64,000 nt of DNA from Stemphylium vesicarium (Eukaryota > Ascomycota > Dothideomycetes > Pleosporales > Pleosporaceae). The position numbers and the translations under genes were made by a program. The notes beneath the pieces were generated by a model. It was given only the letters and a program-made list of their open reading frames with translations. It had not been told where the DNA came from and ran no database searches. Location of the stretch: positions 1 through 64,000 of the forward strand of contig QXCR01000115.1 in assembly GCA_004380135.1 (NCBI GenBank), written 5' to 3'. This document shows, in pieces, positions 18,855-28,881 of the stretch. Each line of letters begins with the position of its first letter. The stretch's first letter is position 1.

Positions 18855-20407
18855 CTAGCCCTGTGTGAGCTTTTGCATTTTTTGTGCGATAATGCAGATG
18901 GATCGGAGGATGCCCATCTTGGCCTGCTGTGCGCCTCCCGATCTTGCAAACCAGAATGCAGTGCCGAGAAGAGATGCAAGCCCGAAGCCGACCACGCCGT
19001 TGAGTATCTTGGCTTGCTTCTGGGCGGCTGCTTGGACCTCGGAATATCGCATGTTGCTGAATGTTACTCGAGAATATTGAGTAGCCCAGCCAGCGCTGGG
19101 CACGTAGACGTACAGCTGCTCTTCGATCCATTTCCTCAAGAGGTATAATGGCTTCTTGACATCGCTAGCCATTTCTCGGTAGTTACCCAAGGCAAGATCG
19201 TTGATGGTCTGAGCATCGGGTGTTCGTTCCTTGGTGTACTCGCTCAATGCCTGTGATCGATCGTCGGGGTGTTTGTCGATGAAATCGAACAATACGCGGA
19301 CATCTTCCAGCCCCGCGTTCATTCCCTGGCCATAGAATGGCACCATGGCATGAGCCGCGTCACCCAGGATAACACCAGAATCGCCGTAATGGTACGGCGT
19401 GCACTTGATGGATATCAAAGGCAGATGCTCGTTGGTTGTATACTGCTTGCGGAGCTTGTCTTCTGTGATGAGTTCTGGCACTACACCGGGATACTTTTTG
19501 TCAAAATATTCCACAACCTTCCCGGATGCATCGAGCTCTTCAAATCCTTCTCTTGTCAAGAATAGCGTCGCGGTAAATGACTTGTCGAGATTCGGAAGCG
19601 CGATGAACATGGACTCATCTTGAGGCCAGATGTGCAGGTAGTTCGGAGGTATCCGGAAATCGCCGTCGGGCGCAGGCGGCACGTGGAACTGACACCACAG
19701 CTTGTCGATATACTCCTGCTGAAACGACATGGGAACGAATTTCATCAGATGGTATCGCACGGCTGAGTGAGCACCATCTGCACCTATCATAAGGTCAAAG
19801 GTGAGTTCGAATTCATCGCCTTGTTCCTCAGCAGATTTGGTGCGGTGCTCAAACCAAGCAGTCTTCTTTCGGAAATCGGCGCCAACCAACTTGTGGCTGA
19901 AGAATAGCTTGACATTCGGCATGGCCTCCAAATGATCGAGAAGCGCTTTGTTGAGGCCGGTCCTATCCATTGCCAGCAAACTCTGGTGTTGTCAGCGCAA
20001 ACCCTAGAATTCATTCGACCATACTCACTCTCCCGTGTGCGTCATAGCTCTGAGCTTGACGAACGTATTCGCCGTTCTTTCTGACATGGATCATGCGACC
20101 ATGCATGGGAAACGTCTCTGCCAGTACGGCATCGGCAAGGTCGGAAAGGCCGGTCTTGCGGAGGGAGTGGATGCCTCGCTCAGAAAGAGCCAAATTGATC
20201 GACTTGCCAAAGTTCAGTGGGGTGTTTGGATCCCGGAGATCTAGCTAGAGTCAGAATGGGTGCTCGCTAGAACCGAGATGGTTTGCAGATATAAGACGCA
20301 CCTGTTCTCAGTTCGTAGACTTCAACCTCGAACCCGCGCACGGCAGCATAGAGAGCAGCCAAAGCACCTACTGGCCCGGCTCCAACAACAACCACCTTTT
20401 GCGTCAT
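18855..20407 (-). CDS. bna4: kynurenine 3-monooxygenase
   Basis: Three exons: 20302-20407, 20029-20240 and 18855-19982 (introns 61 and 46 nt), giving 481 aa. The FAD-binding GAGPVG follows the N-terminal beta strand (MTQKVVVVGAGPVGALAALY). Other landmarks are FGKSINLALSERG, an internal GADGAHS, and the second FAD motif GDAAHAMVPFYGQGMNAGLED. A hydrophobic C-terminal segment (GVVGFGLASLLGTAFWFA) fits the outer mitochondrial membrane anchor of this enzyme. It hydroxylates L-kynurenine to 3-hydroxykynurenine with NADPH and O2 in de novo NAD synthesis from tryptophan. Length and motif order match the family. It is divergent from the methionine aminopeptidase gene. Confidence 0.93.
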
Positions 20408-20913
20408 GGTAGTGGAAGGTGATCTGAAAGATTTAGTTAGAGCCGATCCCGATAATCGCCGGTCGCGTGCTCATGGGCAAGGTCTAGCTAATATAGAGAG
20501 ATTCGAGTGTAGGAGACGAGGAGGGATTTAAGGGCATGATGAGATGAGAGATTGTTCGGTACGGGTAAAAGTCATCGAACCACATACAAGGGAGCAAAGA
20601 GTCATGGATGGCGAGGTATGGTTGATGATGCACGTCAAGTCCGAAACGGGCAAGTGCAGGGCAAAGTTGGCGTGGAAAGTTAGTAATCGGCGATCGGCAC
20701 TCGGCGAGTCTGGACCCCTGCAACGAAATCCGACCTGACGATGCGGCGCTGGGGGCGAGGGCAGCAATCACCAGACAATTTTGCGCGAGCCGACCTTTCA
20801 CACAGAAGCCACTACAGCGCGCTAAGCATAGCGACCGCTTAAACCCCATAGGCGACTTTTGCATCCTCGTATACACCTGCAACCCTCTCACACGACATAT
20901 TCCTACACACACG
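20408..20913. promoter_or_regulatory. divergent promoter, kynurenine monooxygenase / methionine aminopeptidase
   Basis: About 500 nt separate the two divergent start codons. A short CA-rich leader (CACACACG) precedes the aminopeptidase ATG. No TATA box or operator is obvious. Confidence 0.5.
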
Positions 20914-22284
20914 ATGGCTGTAGACGAAGCCCCGCGCAAATGCTCAGGCAAGGACTGCGACAACGACGCCAGCTCCCTGCAATGTCCAAACTGCCAGAAG
21001 CTAGGAAAAGAGAGCTACTTTTGCTCGCAAGACTGTTTTAAGCGCAACTGGGTACATAGTGAGATTGCTCCAACACGGCAGACAAAACAATCTAATGCCT
21101 CGTAGGGTGAGCACAAGAAGGAGCACAAGTCACAAAGTAGTATTCTCTCCAACATCTTCACACCGAAAGTAGTTTCTCACCCGGATCCAGCCACGGGCCA
21201 TTACAACCCCTTCCCTACCTACTCGTACACCGGAGCCCTCCGACCCGTATACCCACTGTCGCCGCGCCGAGAGGTCCCCAAGAACATTCGACTGCCAGAC
21301 TACGCAAAAGATGGTATCCCACGTTCAGAACAGGTGTTTGTCAACAGGAATAAGATCACCATCTTGAACAAGGAGGAGCAAGATGCGATGCGCAAAGTAT
21401 GTCGGTACGGGCGCGAGATTCTGGACATTGCAGGCAGAGCTGCGAAGCCGGGCGTTACGACTGACTACATTGACGAAATCGTCCACAAAGCCACTATTGA
21501 GCGCGATGTAAGGCTTCAGAACATGGAGACAATGCGACATGCTAACGCGCCCAGTCTTACCCATCCCCCCTCAACTACTGCCATTTCCCCAAGTCCGTAT
21601 GCACGTCGCTCAACGAGGTCATCTGCCACGGCATTCCCGACCAAAGAGTGCTCAAGGACGGCGACATCCTCAACGTCGACATCTCCGTCTACCACGGCGG
21701 TTTCCACGCAGATCTGAACGAGACCTTTTACATTGGAGACAAGGCGCTGGCGAACCCAGACGCGGTGCGCGTGACGGAGACGGCGCGTGAGTGCTTGGAC
21801 AAGGCTATTGAGATTGTCAAGCCTGGCACGCTGTTCCGCGAATACGGCAACGTCATTGAGAAGCACGCAAAGAGCAAGAACTGCAGCGTCATCAGGACAT
21901 ACTGCGGGCACGGTGTCAACCAGTTGTTCCACTGCGCGCCAAATGTTCCCCATTACGCAAAGAACAAGGCGGTCGGATCAGCGAAGCCGGGCATGTGCTT
22001 CACCATCGAGCCTATGATTAGTGTTGGTTCGCACAGGGACAAGACATGGCCCGATGAGTGGACCAGTGTGACCCAGGACGGGTCGCTAACAGCGCAATTT
22101 GGTAGGCTTGACGCAATCATTCTATCTTTCCGAAAACTAACGGAATCCAGAACACACCCTTCTTGTAACGGAGGACGGTGTAGAGGTACTGACCGCGAGG
22201 TTACCAGACTCACCCGGTGGTCCTGTGCAAATGCCAGGAGCTACGAGTGGCGAATCAAATGGAGAGATCAAGGCAGATTCTTGA
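20914..22284 (+). CDS. map1: methionine aminopeptidase type 1
   Basis: Four exons: 20914-21051, 21106-21507, 21555-22101 and 22151-22284 (introns 54, 47 and 49 nt), giving 406 aa. The N-terminus is the ribosome-associated zinc finger typical of eukaryotic type 1 enzymes (CSGKDCDNDASSLQCPNC and YFCSQDCF). The catalytic pita-bread fold contains NEVICHGIPD, NVDISVYHGGFHADLNETF (metal-binding aspartates), CGHGVNQLFHC (catalytic histidine region) and GMCFTIEPM (metal-binding glutamate). It removes the initiator methionine from nascent proteins in the cytosol. The C-terminal tail after TARLPDSPGGP is longer than in yeast and polar. Confidence 0.94.
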
Positions 22285-22952
22285 ATGCAAACATCTGCGT
22301 GCTTGAAGTTGGGATGGGAACCACACAGCTAAACCACGATATGGATACGGGTGTGATGGTGCCCCACTCTCAAGCCTCATTTCAAACCACATCTCGCATG
22401 CAGTGATGGTGATACCAAAGGCGCAACAAAACAATTTACAGCGCTAATATGAGTGCGACGTTTCATTCAAACCAAACGTTGGCGACAAAAAACACCTAAA
22501 CCTTGCATGTCGCATGGAGCTCTCGTCGGACAGTGTTGGCCCGCCCACTCTCTTCCACAAGCGAAGCGAATGACGCTAACGTCCATGCTCACCCGCTGTC
22601 CAGGGAAGCATCTCGTGTGTCTCCGCCTCAACGTCATCCAAGCCTCTTTGCTTTGCTCTCTTAGAATTCGAGCCACTTGTTAATTGTCCCTTGTTTGCGT
22701 TCTCAACTCTCGCACCACCCGCCGCGCACCTATAACTCGTCCGACGTCATAGCAACTTCGACCTAGGCCCCGCGCACGAGCTAGCTTCCCGCGTCTAGCC
22801 TGGCAGCCTGCAAACCCACGACGCATCCGAGTCTTGGGCATCTCTCGCACACTTGTTCACTTGCGCCCAGGACCCTTACTAGCCACACAGCTCGTCTATC
22901 TCGCAATCCTTATACACCATTGTCGTGCTACGCAGCACACACTACCCCCACA
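22285..22952. other. intergenic, promoter of cornichon gene
   Basis: No gene was recognised. The right part is C-rich and pyrimidine-biased (for example CACACACTACCCCCACA just before the ATG), as often seen in fungal leaders. Confidence 0.5.
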
Positions 22953-23557
22953 ATGACTGGTGAAGCATGGTTGTACCTGTTGGCGGTGCTGATAAACGCC
23001 GTCAACCTGTTCCTTCAAGTCTTCTTTACTATCATGTACAGCGATCTGGAATGGTGAGTAGCTCCGGAGAAGGCCGTAAAGCTCGCAGACGCTGCGGCAG
23101 TACCTGTCAAGCACATGCTAATTTTGCGCCAGTGACTACATCAACCCCATCGACCTCTGCAACCGCTTGAACACATACATCATCCCCGAAGCCGCCGTCC
23201 ACGCTTTCCTCACCTTCTTGTTTCTCATCAATGGATACTGGATCGCCCTGATCCTGAACCTGCCTCTGTTGGCCTGGAACGGAAAGAAGTATGTGCCCAC
23301 ACTGGCCTATACCACCACGAGGCGGAAGCGCTGACAGTTGTAGGATCTTCGAGAACCAGCACCTCTTGGATGCGACGGAGATCTTCAGGAAGCTCAACGT
23401 GCACAAGAAGGTAAGATGAAAAGGCTCAAATCTGCTAGGGCGCACCCCGCTAACCGCCAACCAGGAATCCTTCATCAAGCTGGGCTTCCACCTGCTCATG
23501 TTCTTCTTCTACCTGTACAGCATGATCGTTGCCCTCATCCGCGACGAGTCCCATTAG
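22953..23557 (+). CDS. erv14: cornichon family ER cargo receptor (Erv14-like)
   Basis: Four exons: 22953-23053, 23133-23288, 23344-23410 and 23465-23557 (introns 79, 55 and 54 nt), giving 138 aa, the same size as yeast Erv14. Visible motifs are MTGEAWLYLLAVLINAVNLF, the family signature CDYINPIDLCNRLN, VHAFLTFLFLINGYW, and the C-terminal helix FIKLGFHLLMFFFYLYSMI. Three or four membrane helices are expected. Cornichon proteins load selected membrane proteins into COPII vesicles at ER exit sites. The first and third exon junctions split codons or fall at the standard conserved places, and all phases close. Confidence 0.94.
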
Positions 23558-24069
23558 TCGGGGTCCACGCCGCTCATCCTGATCGTAGTGGTCTTCGTAG
23601 CCACGCTGGTTGTGGCCAACTTCGAGATGTCATGTTGGCAGCCCGAAGCAAGCAACAAGGAGAGACATTGATATCCGGCTCGAGTAACAGAGCCACGTGT
23701 ACGCATATTGCTTGGGGAGGAGATGGAATGCATGTCGAAGTAGGGCAATGGGAGGCAATTTGGGAGGTTGGCTCTAGAAAGAGAGCATGCAGGGCAGGTT
23801 TTGAACGACGTTAATGTCCTGATGTCGAAATGATAGCGTTTTGTTAGCCTATTGCAAATGGACTATAGTTTCACATGAAAATAGCCTACCGTTGAGAAAG
23901 GCTTGGCGTGCTTAGTCAACCATATTTTCTGGTGAGGCAGCTCCCAAGATTCCGACTCGCTCGTCATTCCACTCCATCCACCCCCATAGTTTGTTCGGCA
24001 TAAGCCTGCATAGCGCGCCACTATCATCCAGGCTACGCGACTTGGAAACATTCGACTACCAGATTCACA
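23558..24069. other. intergenic between cornichon and Prp17
   Basis: No gene was recognised. The stretch presumably contains the cornichon 3' UTR and the Prp17 promoter. Confidence 0.5.
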
Positions 24070-25437
24070 ATGGCTCCTGGAGGTTCGGGCAGGGTCCCGA
24101 CAGGTTTCGCGGCGGAGACATACATCAGCGACCACACATTCCGACAAGGTCAACGGACCACGGAGAGCGGCGAGGGATCGAAGAAGAGAAAGCGCGAGGG
24201 CAAGGGCGATTCGGGCGTTGTCACGGGCACAGGCGCATACAAAGGACCTTGGGCGAAATATGAGGAGCAGAGGCCGGACGCTGCGTCGGACGATGAGTTT
24301 GGGTCCGATGTCGAGGTGGAGATAGTCTACGAGGAAGACGACATTGTCGACAACTCAGCGTCAGCGCCCAAGAAGCTCGCAGGGACAGACTACCGCGATA
24401 CCGAGGCTGAAGGCGAGACGAGCGAATTCGTGGGAAGCGAACAATACGACTACCAGGGACGGACCTACATGCATGTGCCTACGGACCTCGACATTAGGCT
24501 CACGGGCGACTACGAACCCAAAAACTTTATTCCGAAGAAGCTTATCCACACGTACAAATACCACACCAAGTCGATTACCCAAGTACGATTCATGCCCGAC
24601 AGCGGTCATCTCCTCCTCTCCGCCTCAGCCGACTCCAAGATCGCGCTATGGGACGTATACCACCAGCGCGAGCTTCTACGGACATACTCTGGGCACACCA
24701 AGTCGGTGGTCGACATTGACTTCAACCCCAGCGGCACACAATTCGTGTCGGCTAGTTACGATCGCTACATGAAGCTCTGGGACACGGAGACTGGAAAGTG
24801 TCTGAACAAGTTTACGACGGGTAAGACACCACACGTCGTGCGCATCAACCCCAGCACACCACACGAGTTCCTAGCTGGTATGAGCGACAAGAAGATTCTC
24901 CAGTACGACACGCGGAGCGGAGAGATGGTACAAGAGTACGATCACCATCTGGGCCCCGTCAACACCATCACCTTCTGCGACGAAAACCGGCGCTTCATCA
25001 CAACCTCGGACGACAAATCGCTCCGCGCCTGGGAATACGGCATCCCCGTGCCCATCAAGTTCATCGCCGAACCCTACATGTTCTCCATGGTGCGCTCCTC
25101 GCCCCACCCGTCAGGGAAATACGTCGCCTTTCAATCCTCAGACAACCAAATCACAGTCTACAGCTCCACCGACCGCTTCCGCCAGAACCGGAAGAAGAGC
25201 TACCGCGGCCACAACGTGGCTGGCTACGCGCCCGACGTGGCTATTAGTCCCGACGGCCAGTTCATCAGCTCCGGTGACAGCGGCGGTTTCCTATGCTTCT
25301 GGGACTGGAAGACGTGTAAGATGTATCATAAGATTCCGGCGAGTGATGCGCCTGTGCTGTCGGTGCAGTGGCATCCCCGGGAGAGCAGTAAGGTCGTTGC
25401 TGGTGATCTTAACGGCGCGTTGAGATTGTATGATTAA
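24070..25437 (+). CDS. prp17: pre-mRNA-splicing factor Prp17/Cdc40 (WD40)
   Basis: Intronless, 455 aa. A charged N-terminal region carries a basic patch (KKRKREGKG), the conserved GPWAKYEE and an acidic stretch. The linker YQGRTYMHVPTDLDI and the PKKLIHTYKYHTKSITQVRF block lead into seven WD repeats (GHLLLSASADSKIALWD, GTQFVSASYDRYMKLWDTET, RRFITTSDDKSLRAWE and so on), ending NGALRLYD. This order is diagnostic of Cdc40/Prp17, a spliceosome component acting at the second catalytic step. The N-terminus is shorter than in some relatives. Confidence 0.94.
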   Translation: MAPGGSGRVPTGFAAETYISDHTFRQGQRTTESGEGSKKRKREGKGDSGVVTGTGAYKGPWAKYEEQRPDAASDDEFGSDVEVEIVYEEDDIVDNSASAPKKLAGTDYRDTEAEGETSEFVGSEQYDYQGRTYMHVPTDLDIRLTGDYEPKNFIPKKLIHTYKYHTKSITQVRFMPDSGHLLLSASADSKIALWDVYHQRELLRTYSGHTKSVVDIDFNPSGTQFVSASYDRYMKLWDTETGKCLNKFTTGKTPHVVRINPSTPHEFLAGMSDKKILQYDTRSGEMVQEYDHHLGPVNTITFCDENRRFITTSDDKSLRAWEYGIPVPIKFIAEPYMFSMVRSSPHPSGKYVAFQSSDNQITVYSSTDRFRQNRKKSYRGHNVAGYAPDVAISPDGQFISSGDSGGFLCFWDWKTCKMYHKIPASDAPVLSVQWHPRESSKVVAGDLNGALRLYD

Positions 25438-26158
25438 GATTAAGAGGATTGGACAGGAAGGATTATATGATCACAAGCGGATAAGGATGGAGGCGGATAT
25501 GCCACAACAGCGATAGCGATAGCGATACCCCCCGAATATCAACTACAGCATCAATCAACCACTCATCTATGCGCTTTCAACCAACCGGATCTTTTGTTGT
25601 TACGTTTCTTCCGGGCTAGCCCCCCCCAAGCAATCGTTGTACGACGACTGCCGTTCCCACACAGATGATAGACACGCAGGGATAAGCATCTTACATGACT
25701 AACCTGCTACAAGGAAAATACGGGGCCTGTGTTAACTGCTGCGGTATAGTCTGCTTACTTGCAAATTACCGCCACGAGTCTACGCGCTTGGAGCAATCGC
25801 GGAGCTTAGATCGCGGGTGGGATGGCGATGGCGTGTTAGGACCGGAGAAACAGACGGCGGTGTATTTTGACATGGTTTGCGCTTTCCTGTCGACACTTTT
25901 TGTACGACGACTATAGACAAGAATACGAAGTAAGCACGCACGCACGGGCGAGCGATGATCTTGTTTTCCCGATTTTTTCTCGGTACATAGCGGTGAGGTG
26001 GGTGTTTATACATCTCTCTTTGGAAAGCGTTAAAAGACAGTACCTTGGTTTTTTTGTCTGACAATTGCCTTTACACTCCACACACGCCCGCCCGCCCACT
26101 CACTTGACCCACCTTACCTACCTTACCTACACTATTGACAAAAAAAAAGGAGCCAACC
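25438..26158. other. intergenic before the small secreted protein array
   Basis: No gene was recognised. There is a C-run near 25620 and a pyrimidine/CA-rich leader with repeated TTACCTACC just before the first secreted-protein ATG. Confidence 0.45.
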
Positions 26159-26529
26159 ATGCAGCTCACACCCGTCTCGATCTTGTTCTTAGGCCTCGCC
26201 TTGGCAGCAGCAGCTTCTCCGGCTCCCGCGCTCGAGGCCCGCGACGATATTGTTAGTGAACTCCCCTTCCTTTTCCTCCCTTTTTCTTCTCCCCCTTGTA
26301 ATACCAACAAATTACTAACCAAGTGTCTTTTGCGCAGACACGTTGCGAACAAAGCTCCGACCCCGAGACTCCCCACGGCATCTGCCAGGCCTATTACTCG
26401 GGCAGTGGAGAAAAGATTTACGGAAAGAGACAGACGTGTCGCAAGGAGTCTGCGTGCAATGTGGCGGGGAATGGGTGTATTTTCAATACGTTTCAGGTAG
26501 ATGGGGGGTGGTATGCGAACTGCAGTTAG
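26159..26529 (+). CDS. small secreted Cys-rich protein A (array member)
   Basis: Two exons: 26159-26251 and 26338-26529 (86-nt intron with an ACTAAC branch), giving 94 aa. The signal peptide is MQLTPVSILFLGLALAAAAS, followed by a short pro-segment ending EAR. The mature part starts near DDITRC and contains six cysteines in the order TRC, GIC, TCR, SAC, NGC, NC, ending GGWYANCS. The family has no function that I recognise. Size, export signal and cysteine pattern are those of candidate effectors or antimicrobial proteins. Unlike the other intact members it lacks the second intron after the CRK motif, and its GEKIYGKRQTCRKES segment is more basic. Confidence 0.82.
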
Positions 26530-27350
26530 ATGTGTTTGGATGGATGTTTGGATGTTTTGGGAAGAAGGGGATGAAGATTTTATCTATAAGTTGCTATTAG
26601 CTTTAGGTGTATTTAAAAGGTTCTACGTGTTCTGCGTTGTTTGATGTGTGCTTTTCCACTGTGCCTGTATGGTTTAGTTTGGTGTTTTTCTTCGCTTGTG
26701 CACTTGTTCTTATAATCATTGCTGCGTAGTAGTAGTGGCGGTTGTGGTGGGTTTAGTAATAACTAGACTTATCGACCCAGCTCCGCCGTCCCGGAATTGC
26801 GTTTTACTTATTTTGGCCTGACAGCTTATTGCTAAGCTAGAGAGGAACGTGAGATATGGGATAGAAATGTCTCTATGGCTTTTTGGTTTTGTGGACTTTG
26901 GATTACGAGTTAGTGATAATAGTAAGAGCGGGTTTGAGACTACCTAGGTAACGAGGTGGACGTAATGACGGAGTGATAGTAGTCGCACATGTTCCGCACC
27001 TTTTGATGTTTTTCACCCCTTTTTTTAGGAAGGGACTCCTTCTAGTAGGTAAGCTGAGATATGGGTTTTGTCACTGTTTTAGATTAAGCTGCGGGGTGAC
27101 AAGGCCGGGCAAGCTGGGATCTTTGGACGTGCGCACGACTCGTCATGTCCAGCACTACCGCATCTCGGGAACAGCGGGAGTCTTCTTCTCCAGAAAAGAT
27201 GCCTGGACTTATCATAGTCAAGGGTAGCGTAAGCTGATTGTTTGCATTATATATAATATGTCTTTCTGCCTGTGTCTTTCTCTGTCTCACTGCCTTTACA
27301 TTTAGACACACCTCAACTTTAGAACATCATTCTTACCTACAATACCCGCC
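26530..27350. other. intergenic within the array
   Basis: No gene was recognised. A GTAAGCTG at 27229-27236, 122 nt before the next ATG, matches an element found about 110 nt upstream of members C and D. A TATATAATAT box lies some 15-20 nt downstream of it. Confidence 0.45.
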
Positions 27351-27821
27351 ATGCTCCTCTCGCATCTCTCCCTCATTCTTAGTCTCGCCATAACGGCCTA
27401 CGCGGGTCCCGAAGCCCACCTTGAACGCCGCGATATCTTCGTACGTCAAAACCTTTCTTCCGCCACGTCTCCAGCCCTAATACCCAATAACGCCTCTTCG
27501 ACCTCCCTTTTCGCCATATCCTCCACATACCACAAGCAACTAACATATCCCCCTCCCCACCAGACAAAATGCCAGAAAGCATTCTATTCCACCGCCCCCC
27601 GTGGATACTGCCAAGCTTACACGGAATCGGGGGAGGAAATTCATAACAACATGCAGCAGACCTCCCCTCAAGTCGAGAAGAAGAATAAGAACAGGCTTTT
27701 CTGGTAAAAGGCATAGTTGTGCTAATAGGTGCATTAGGCGGCTCCATGTCTCGTCGAGGGTAATGGGTGCATTATGAATGTGTGGCTAGAAGGGGGCGGG
27801 GCGTATGCGAGCTGCAGTTAG
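27351..27821 (+). pseudogene. small secreted Cys-rich protein B, probably decaying
   Basis: Exon 1 (27351-27440) encodes signal peptide MLLSHLSLILSLAITAYAG and a pro-site ending ERR. The 123-nt intron (27441-27563) and the start of exon 2 (TKCQKAFYSTAPRGYCQAY) match the family. The region that should read ACRK plus a donor site instead reads TSPQ followed by GTCGAG, so the third cysteine and the consensus donor are lost. The frame runs on to a stop after RLFW (near 27707). A recognisable exon 3 (27738-27821; AAPCLVEGNGCIMNVW, ending GAYASCS) still follows a good acceptor. It is either a pseudogene or a gene with a changed C-terminus. Confidence 0.65.
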
Positions 27822-28449
27822 AAAGGCTGTGGCTGTGCAGCGCCATGGTTGCTATCCTTGGTATTGTTGCAATATCGCTGTTCTTATCTGTCGAAGATTC
27901 TTAAGATTTTTATTGCTAGGTACTTGGGTAAGGGCGGGATGAGATGGTGAAGTGAGCACTGCTTGATTTAGAATATTGAAGATGGAGGGGTTTTTTACCT
28001 TGAGCTGCTACTTGTCAATGCGTTTTAAACTCCCCAACTAAGAGAGTGTTAATTACTACTTTGCACATTTCCAATATCCTGCAAATTTTACACAGTGTGA
28101 GTCTACGATCTCAAACTCCCCTCAAGCATAATCTCGCGTGGCCCGAGATTGCTGTCTTGGCCCACGGTACAGCCGGATAGATGTGCGCGGGCGTTATTGC
28201 CGTTCTTCTCATATCGACGCCGTGCGGCCAAGGGAAAAGAAGATATTTATCTAAGCAAGTGCCAGGAAAAAATTTAATTATCGCAATGCCGTGCGTGTTA
28301 ATCTTCTCCATCCGTGGAGAAACGTAATTACGCACAGGCGGTAAGCTGCCATCTTAGGGTTGTAAATACCCAACCATTGTACACTGCTCTGAATAGAAAC
28401 CTAGAACGCATCTCGCACTCTAAAAAGCCCATAACGCCATCAGAACACC
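27822..28449. other. intergenic within the array
   Basis: No gene was recognised. It contains the promoter of member C. Confidence 0.4.
28331..28388 (+). promoter_or_regulatory. shared upstream block, member C
   Basis: The block begins GCACAGGCGGTAAGCTG, continues with TAAATACCCAA, and ends TTGTAC then GCT. Order and spacing match the block before member D, and both blocks lie about 110 nt before the ATG. The TAAATA part may serve as the TATA element. It is probably a duplicated core promoter. Confidence 0.6.
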
Positions 28450-28881
28450 ATGTTCCTCTCCAAACTCTCCATAATCCTAGGTCTCACCCTCGACGCCTCT
28501 GCACTCTCCGAGCCGGCGGTAAAACGTCAAACCGTTCAAGTAAGCCCACTTTTCTCTCCCCAGCATAGCATCCCTATCTACCTACCGTAACAATACAGAT
28601 CTCGCTCCTAACATACCTTTCACTAGACATGGTGTGACCACAGTCGGCACGACGGCTCGGGCTCGCACGGGTACTGCGAGCGATACGACGAAAATGGGAA
28701 TGTACTAGGTGAAGGCCAGGCATGCCGCAAAGTAAGGAATTGATGCACAATTCAATCTATGGTAAGATGTGTACCGATTCTGATGAGAAGAATTTAGGCG
28801 TCGCCTTGCTGGGAGGAATTCAATGGGTGCATTCTGAGCACTGAGTTCTGGGAAGGAGGATGGTATGCGAATTGTAGCTAG
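28450..28881 (+). CDS. small secreted Cys-rich protein C (array member)
   Basis: Three exons: 28450-28539, 28627-28731 and 28798-28881 (introns 87 and 66 nt), giving 92 aa. The signal peptide MFLSKLSIILGLTLDASA precedes a short pro-segment ending VKR, a Kex2-type site. The mature part begins near QTVQTWC and has six cysteines (TWC, GYC, ACR, SPC, NGC, NC), ending EGGWYANCS. Intron positions match members D and E: one just before the first cysteine motif, one right after ACRK. No known fold was recognised. A secreted effector or defence role is a guess from size and cysteine pattern. Confidence 0.84.

Noticed and set aside
26071..26376. Minus-strand frame over the first array gene
   Set aside because: Antisense to the signal peptide and intron of secreted protein A.
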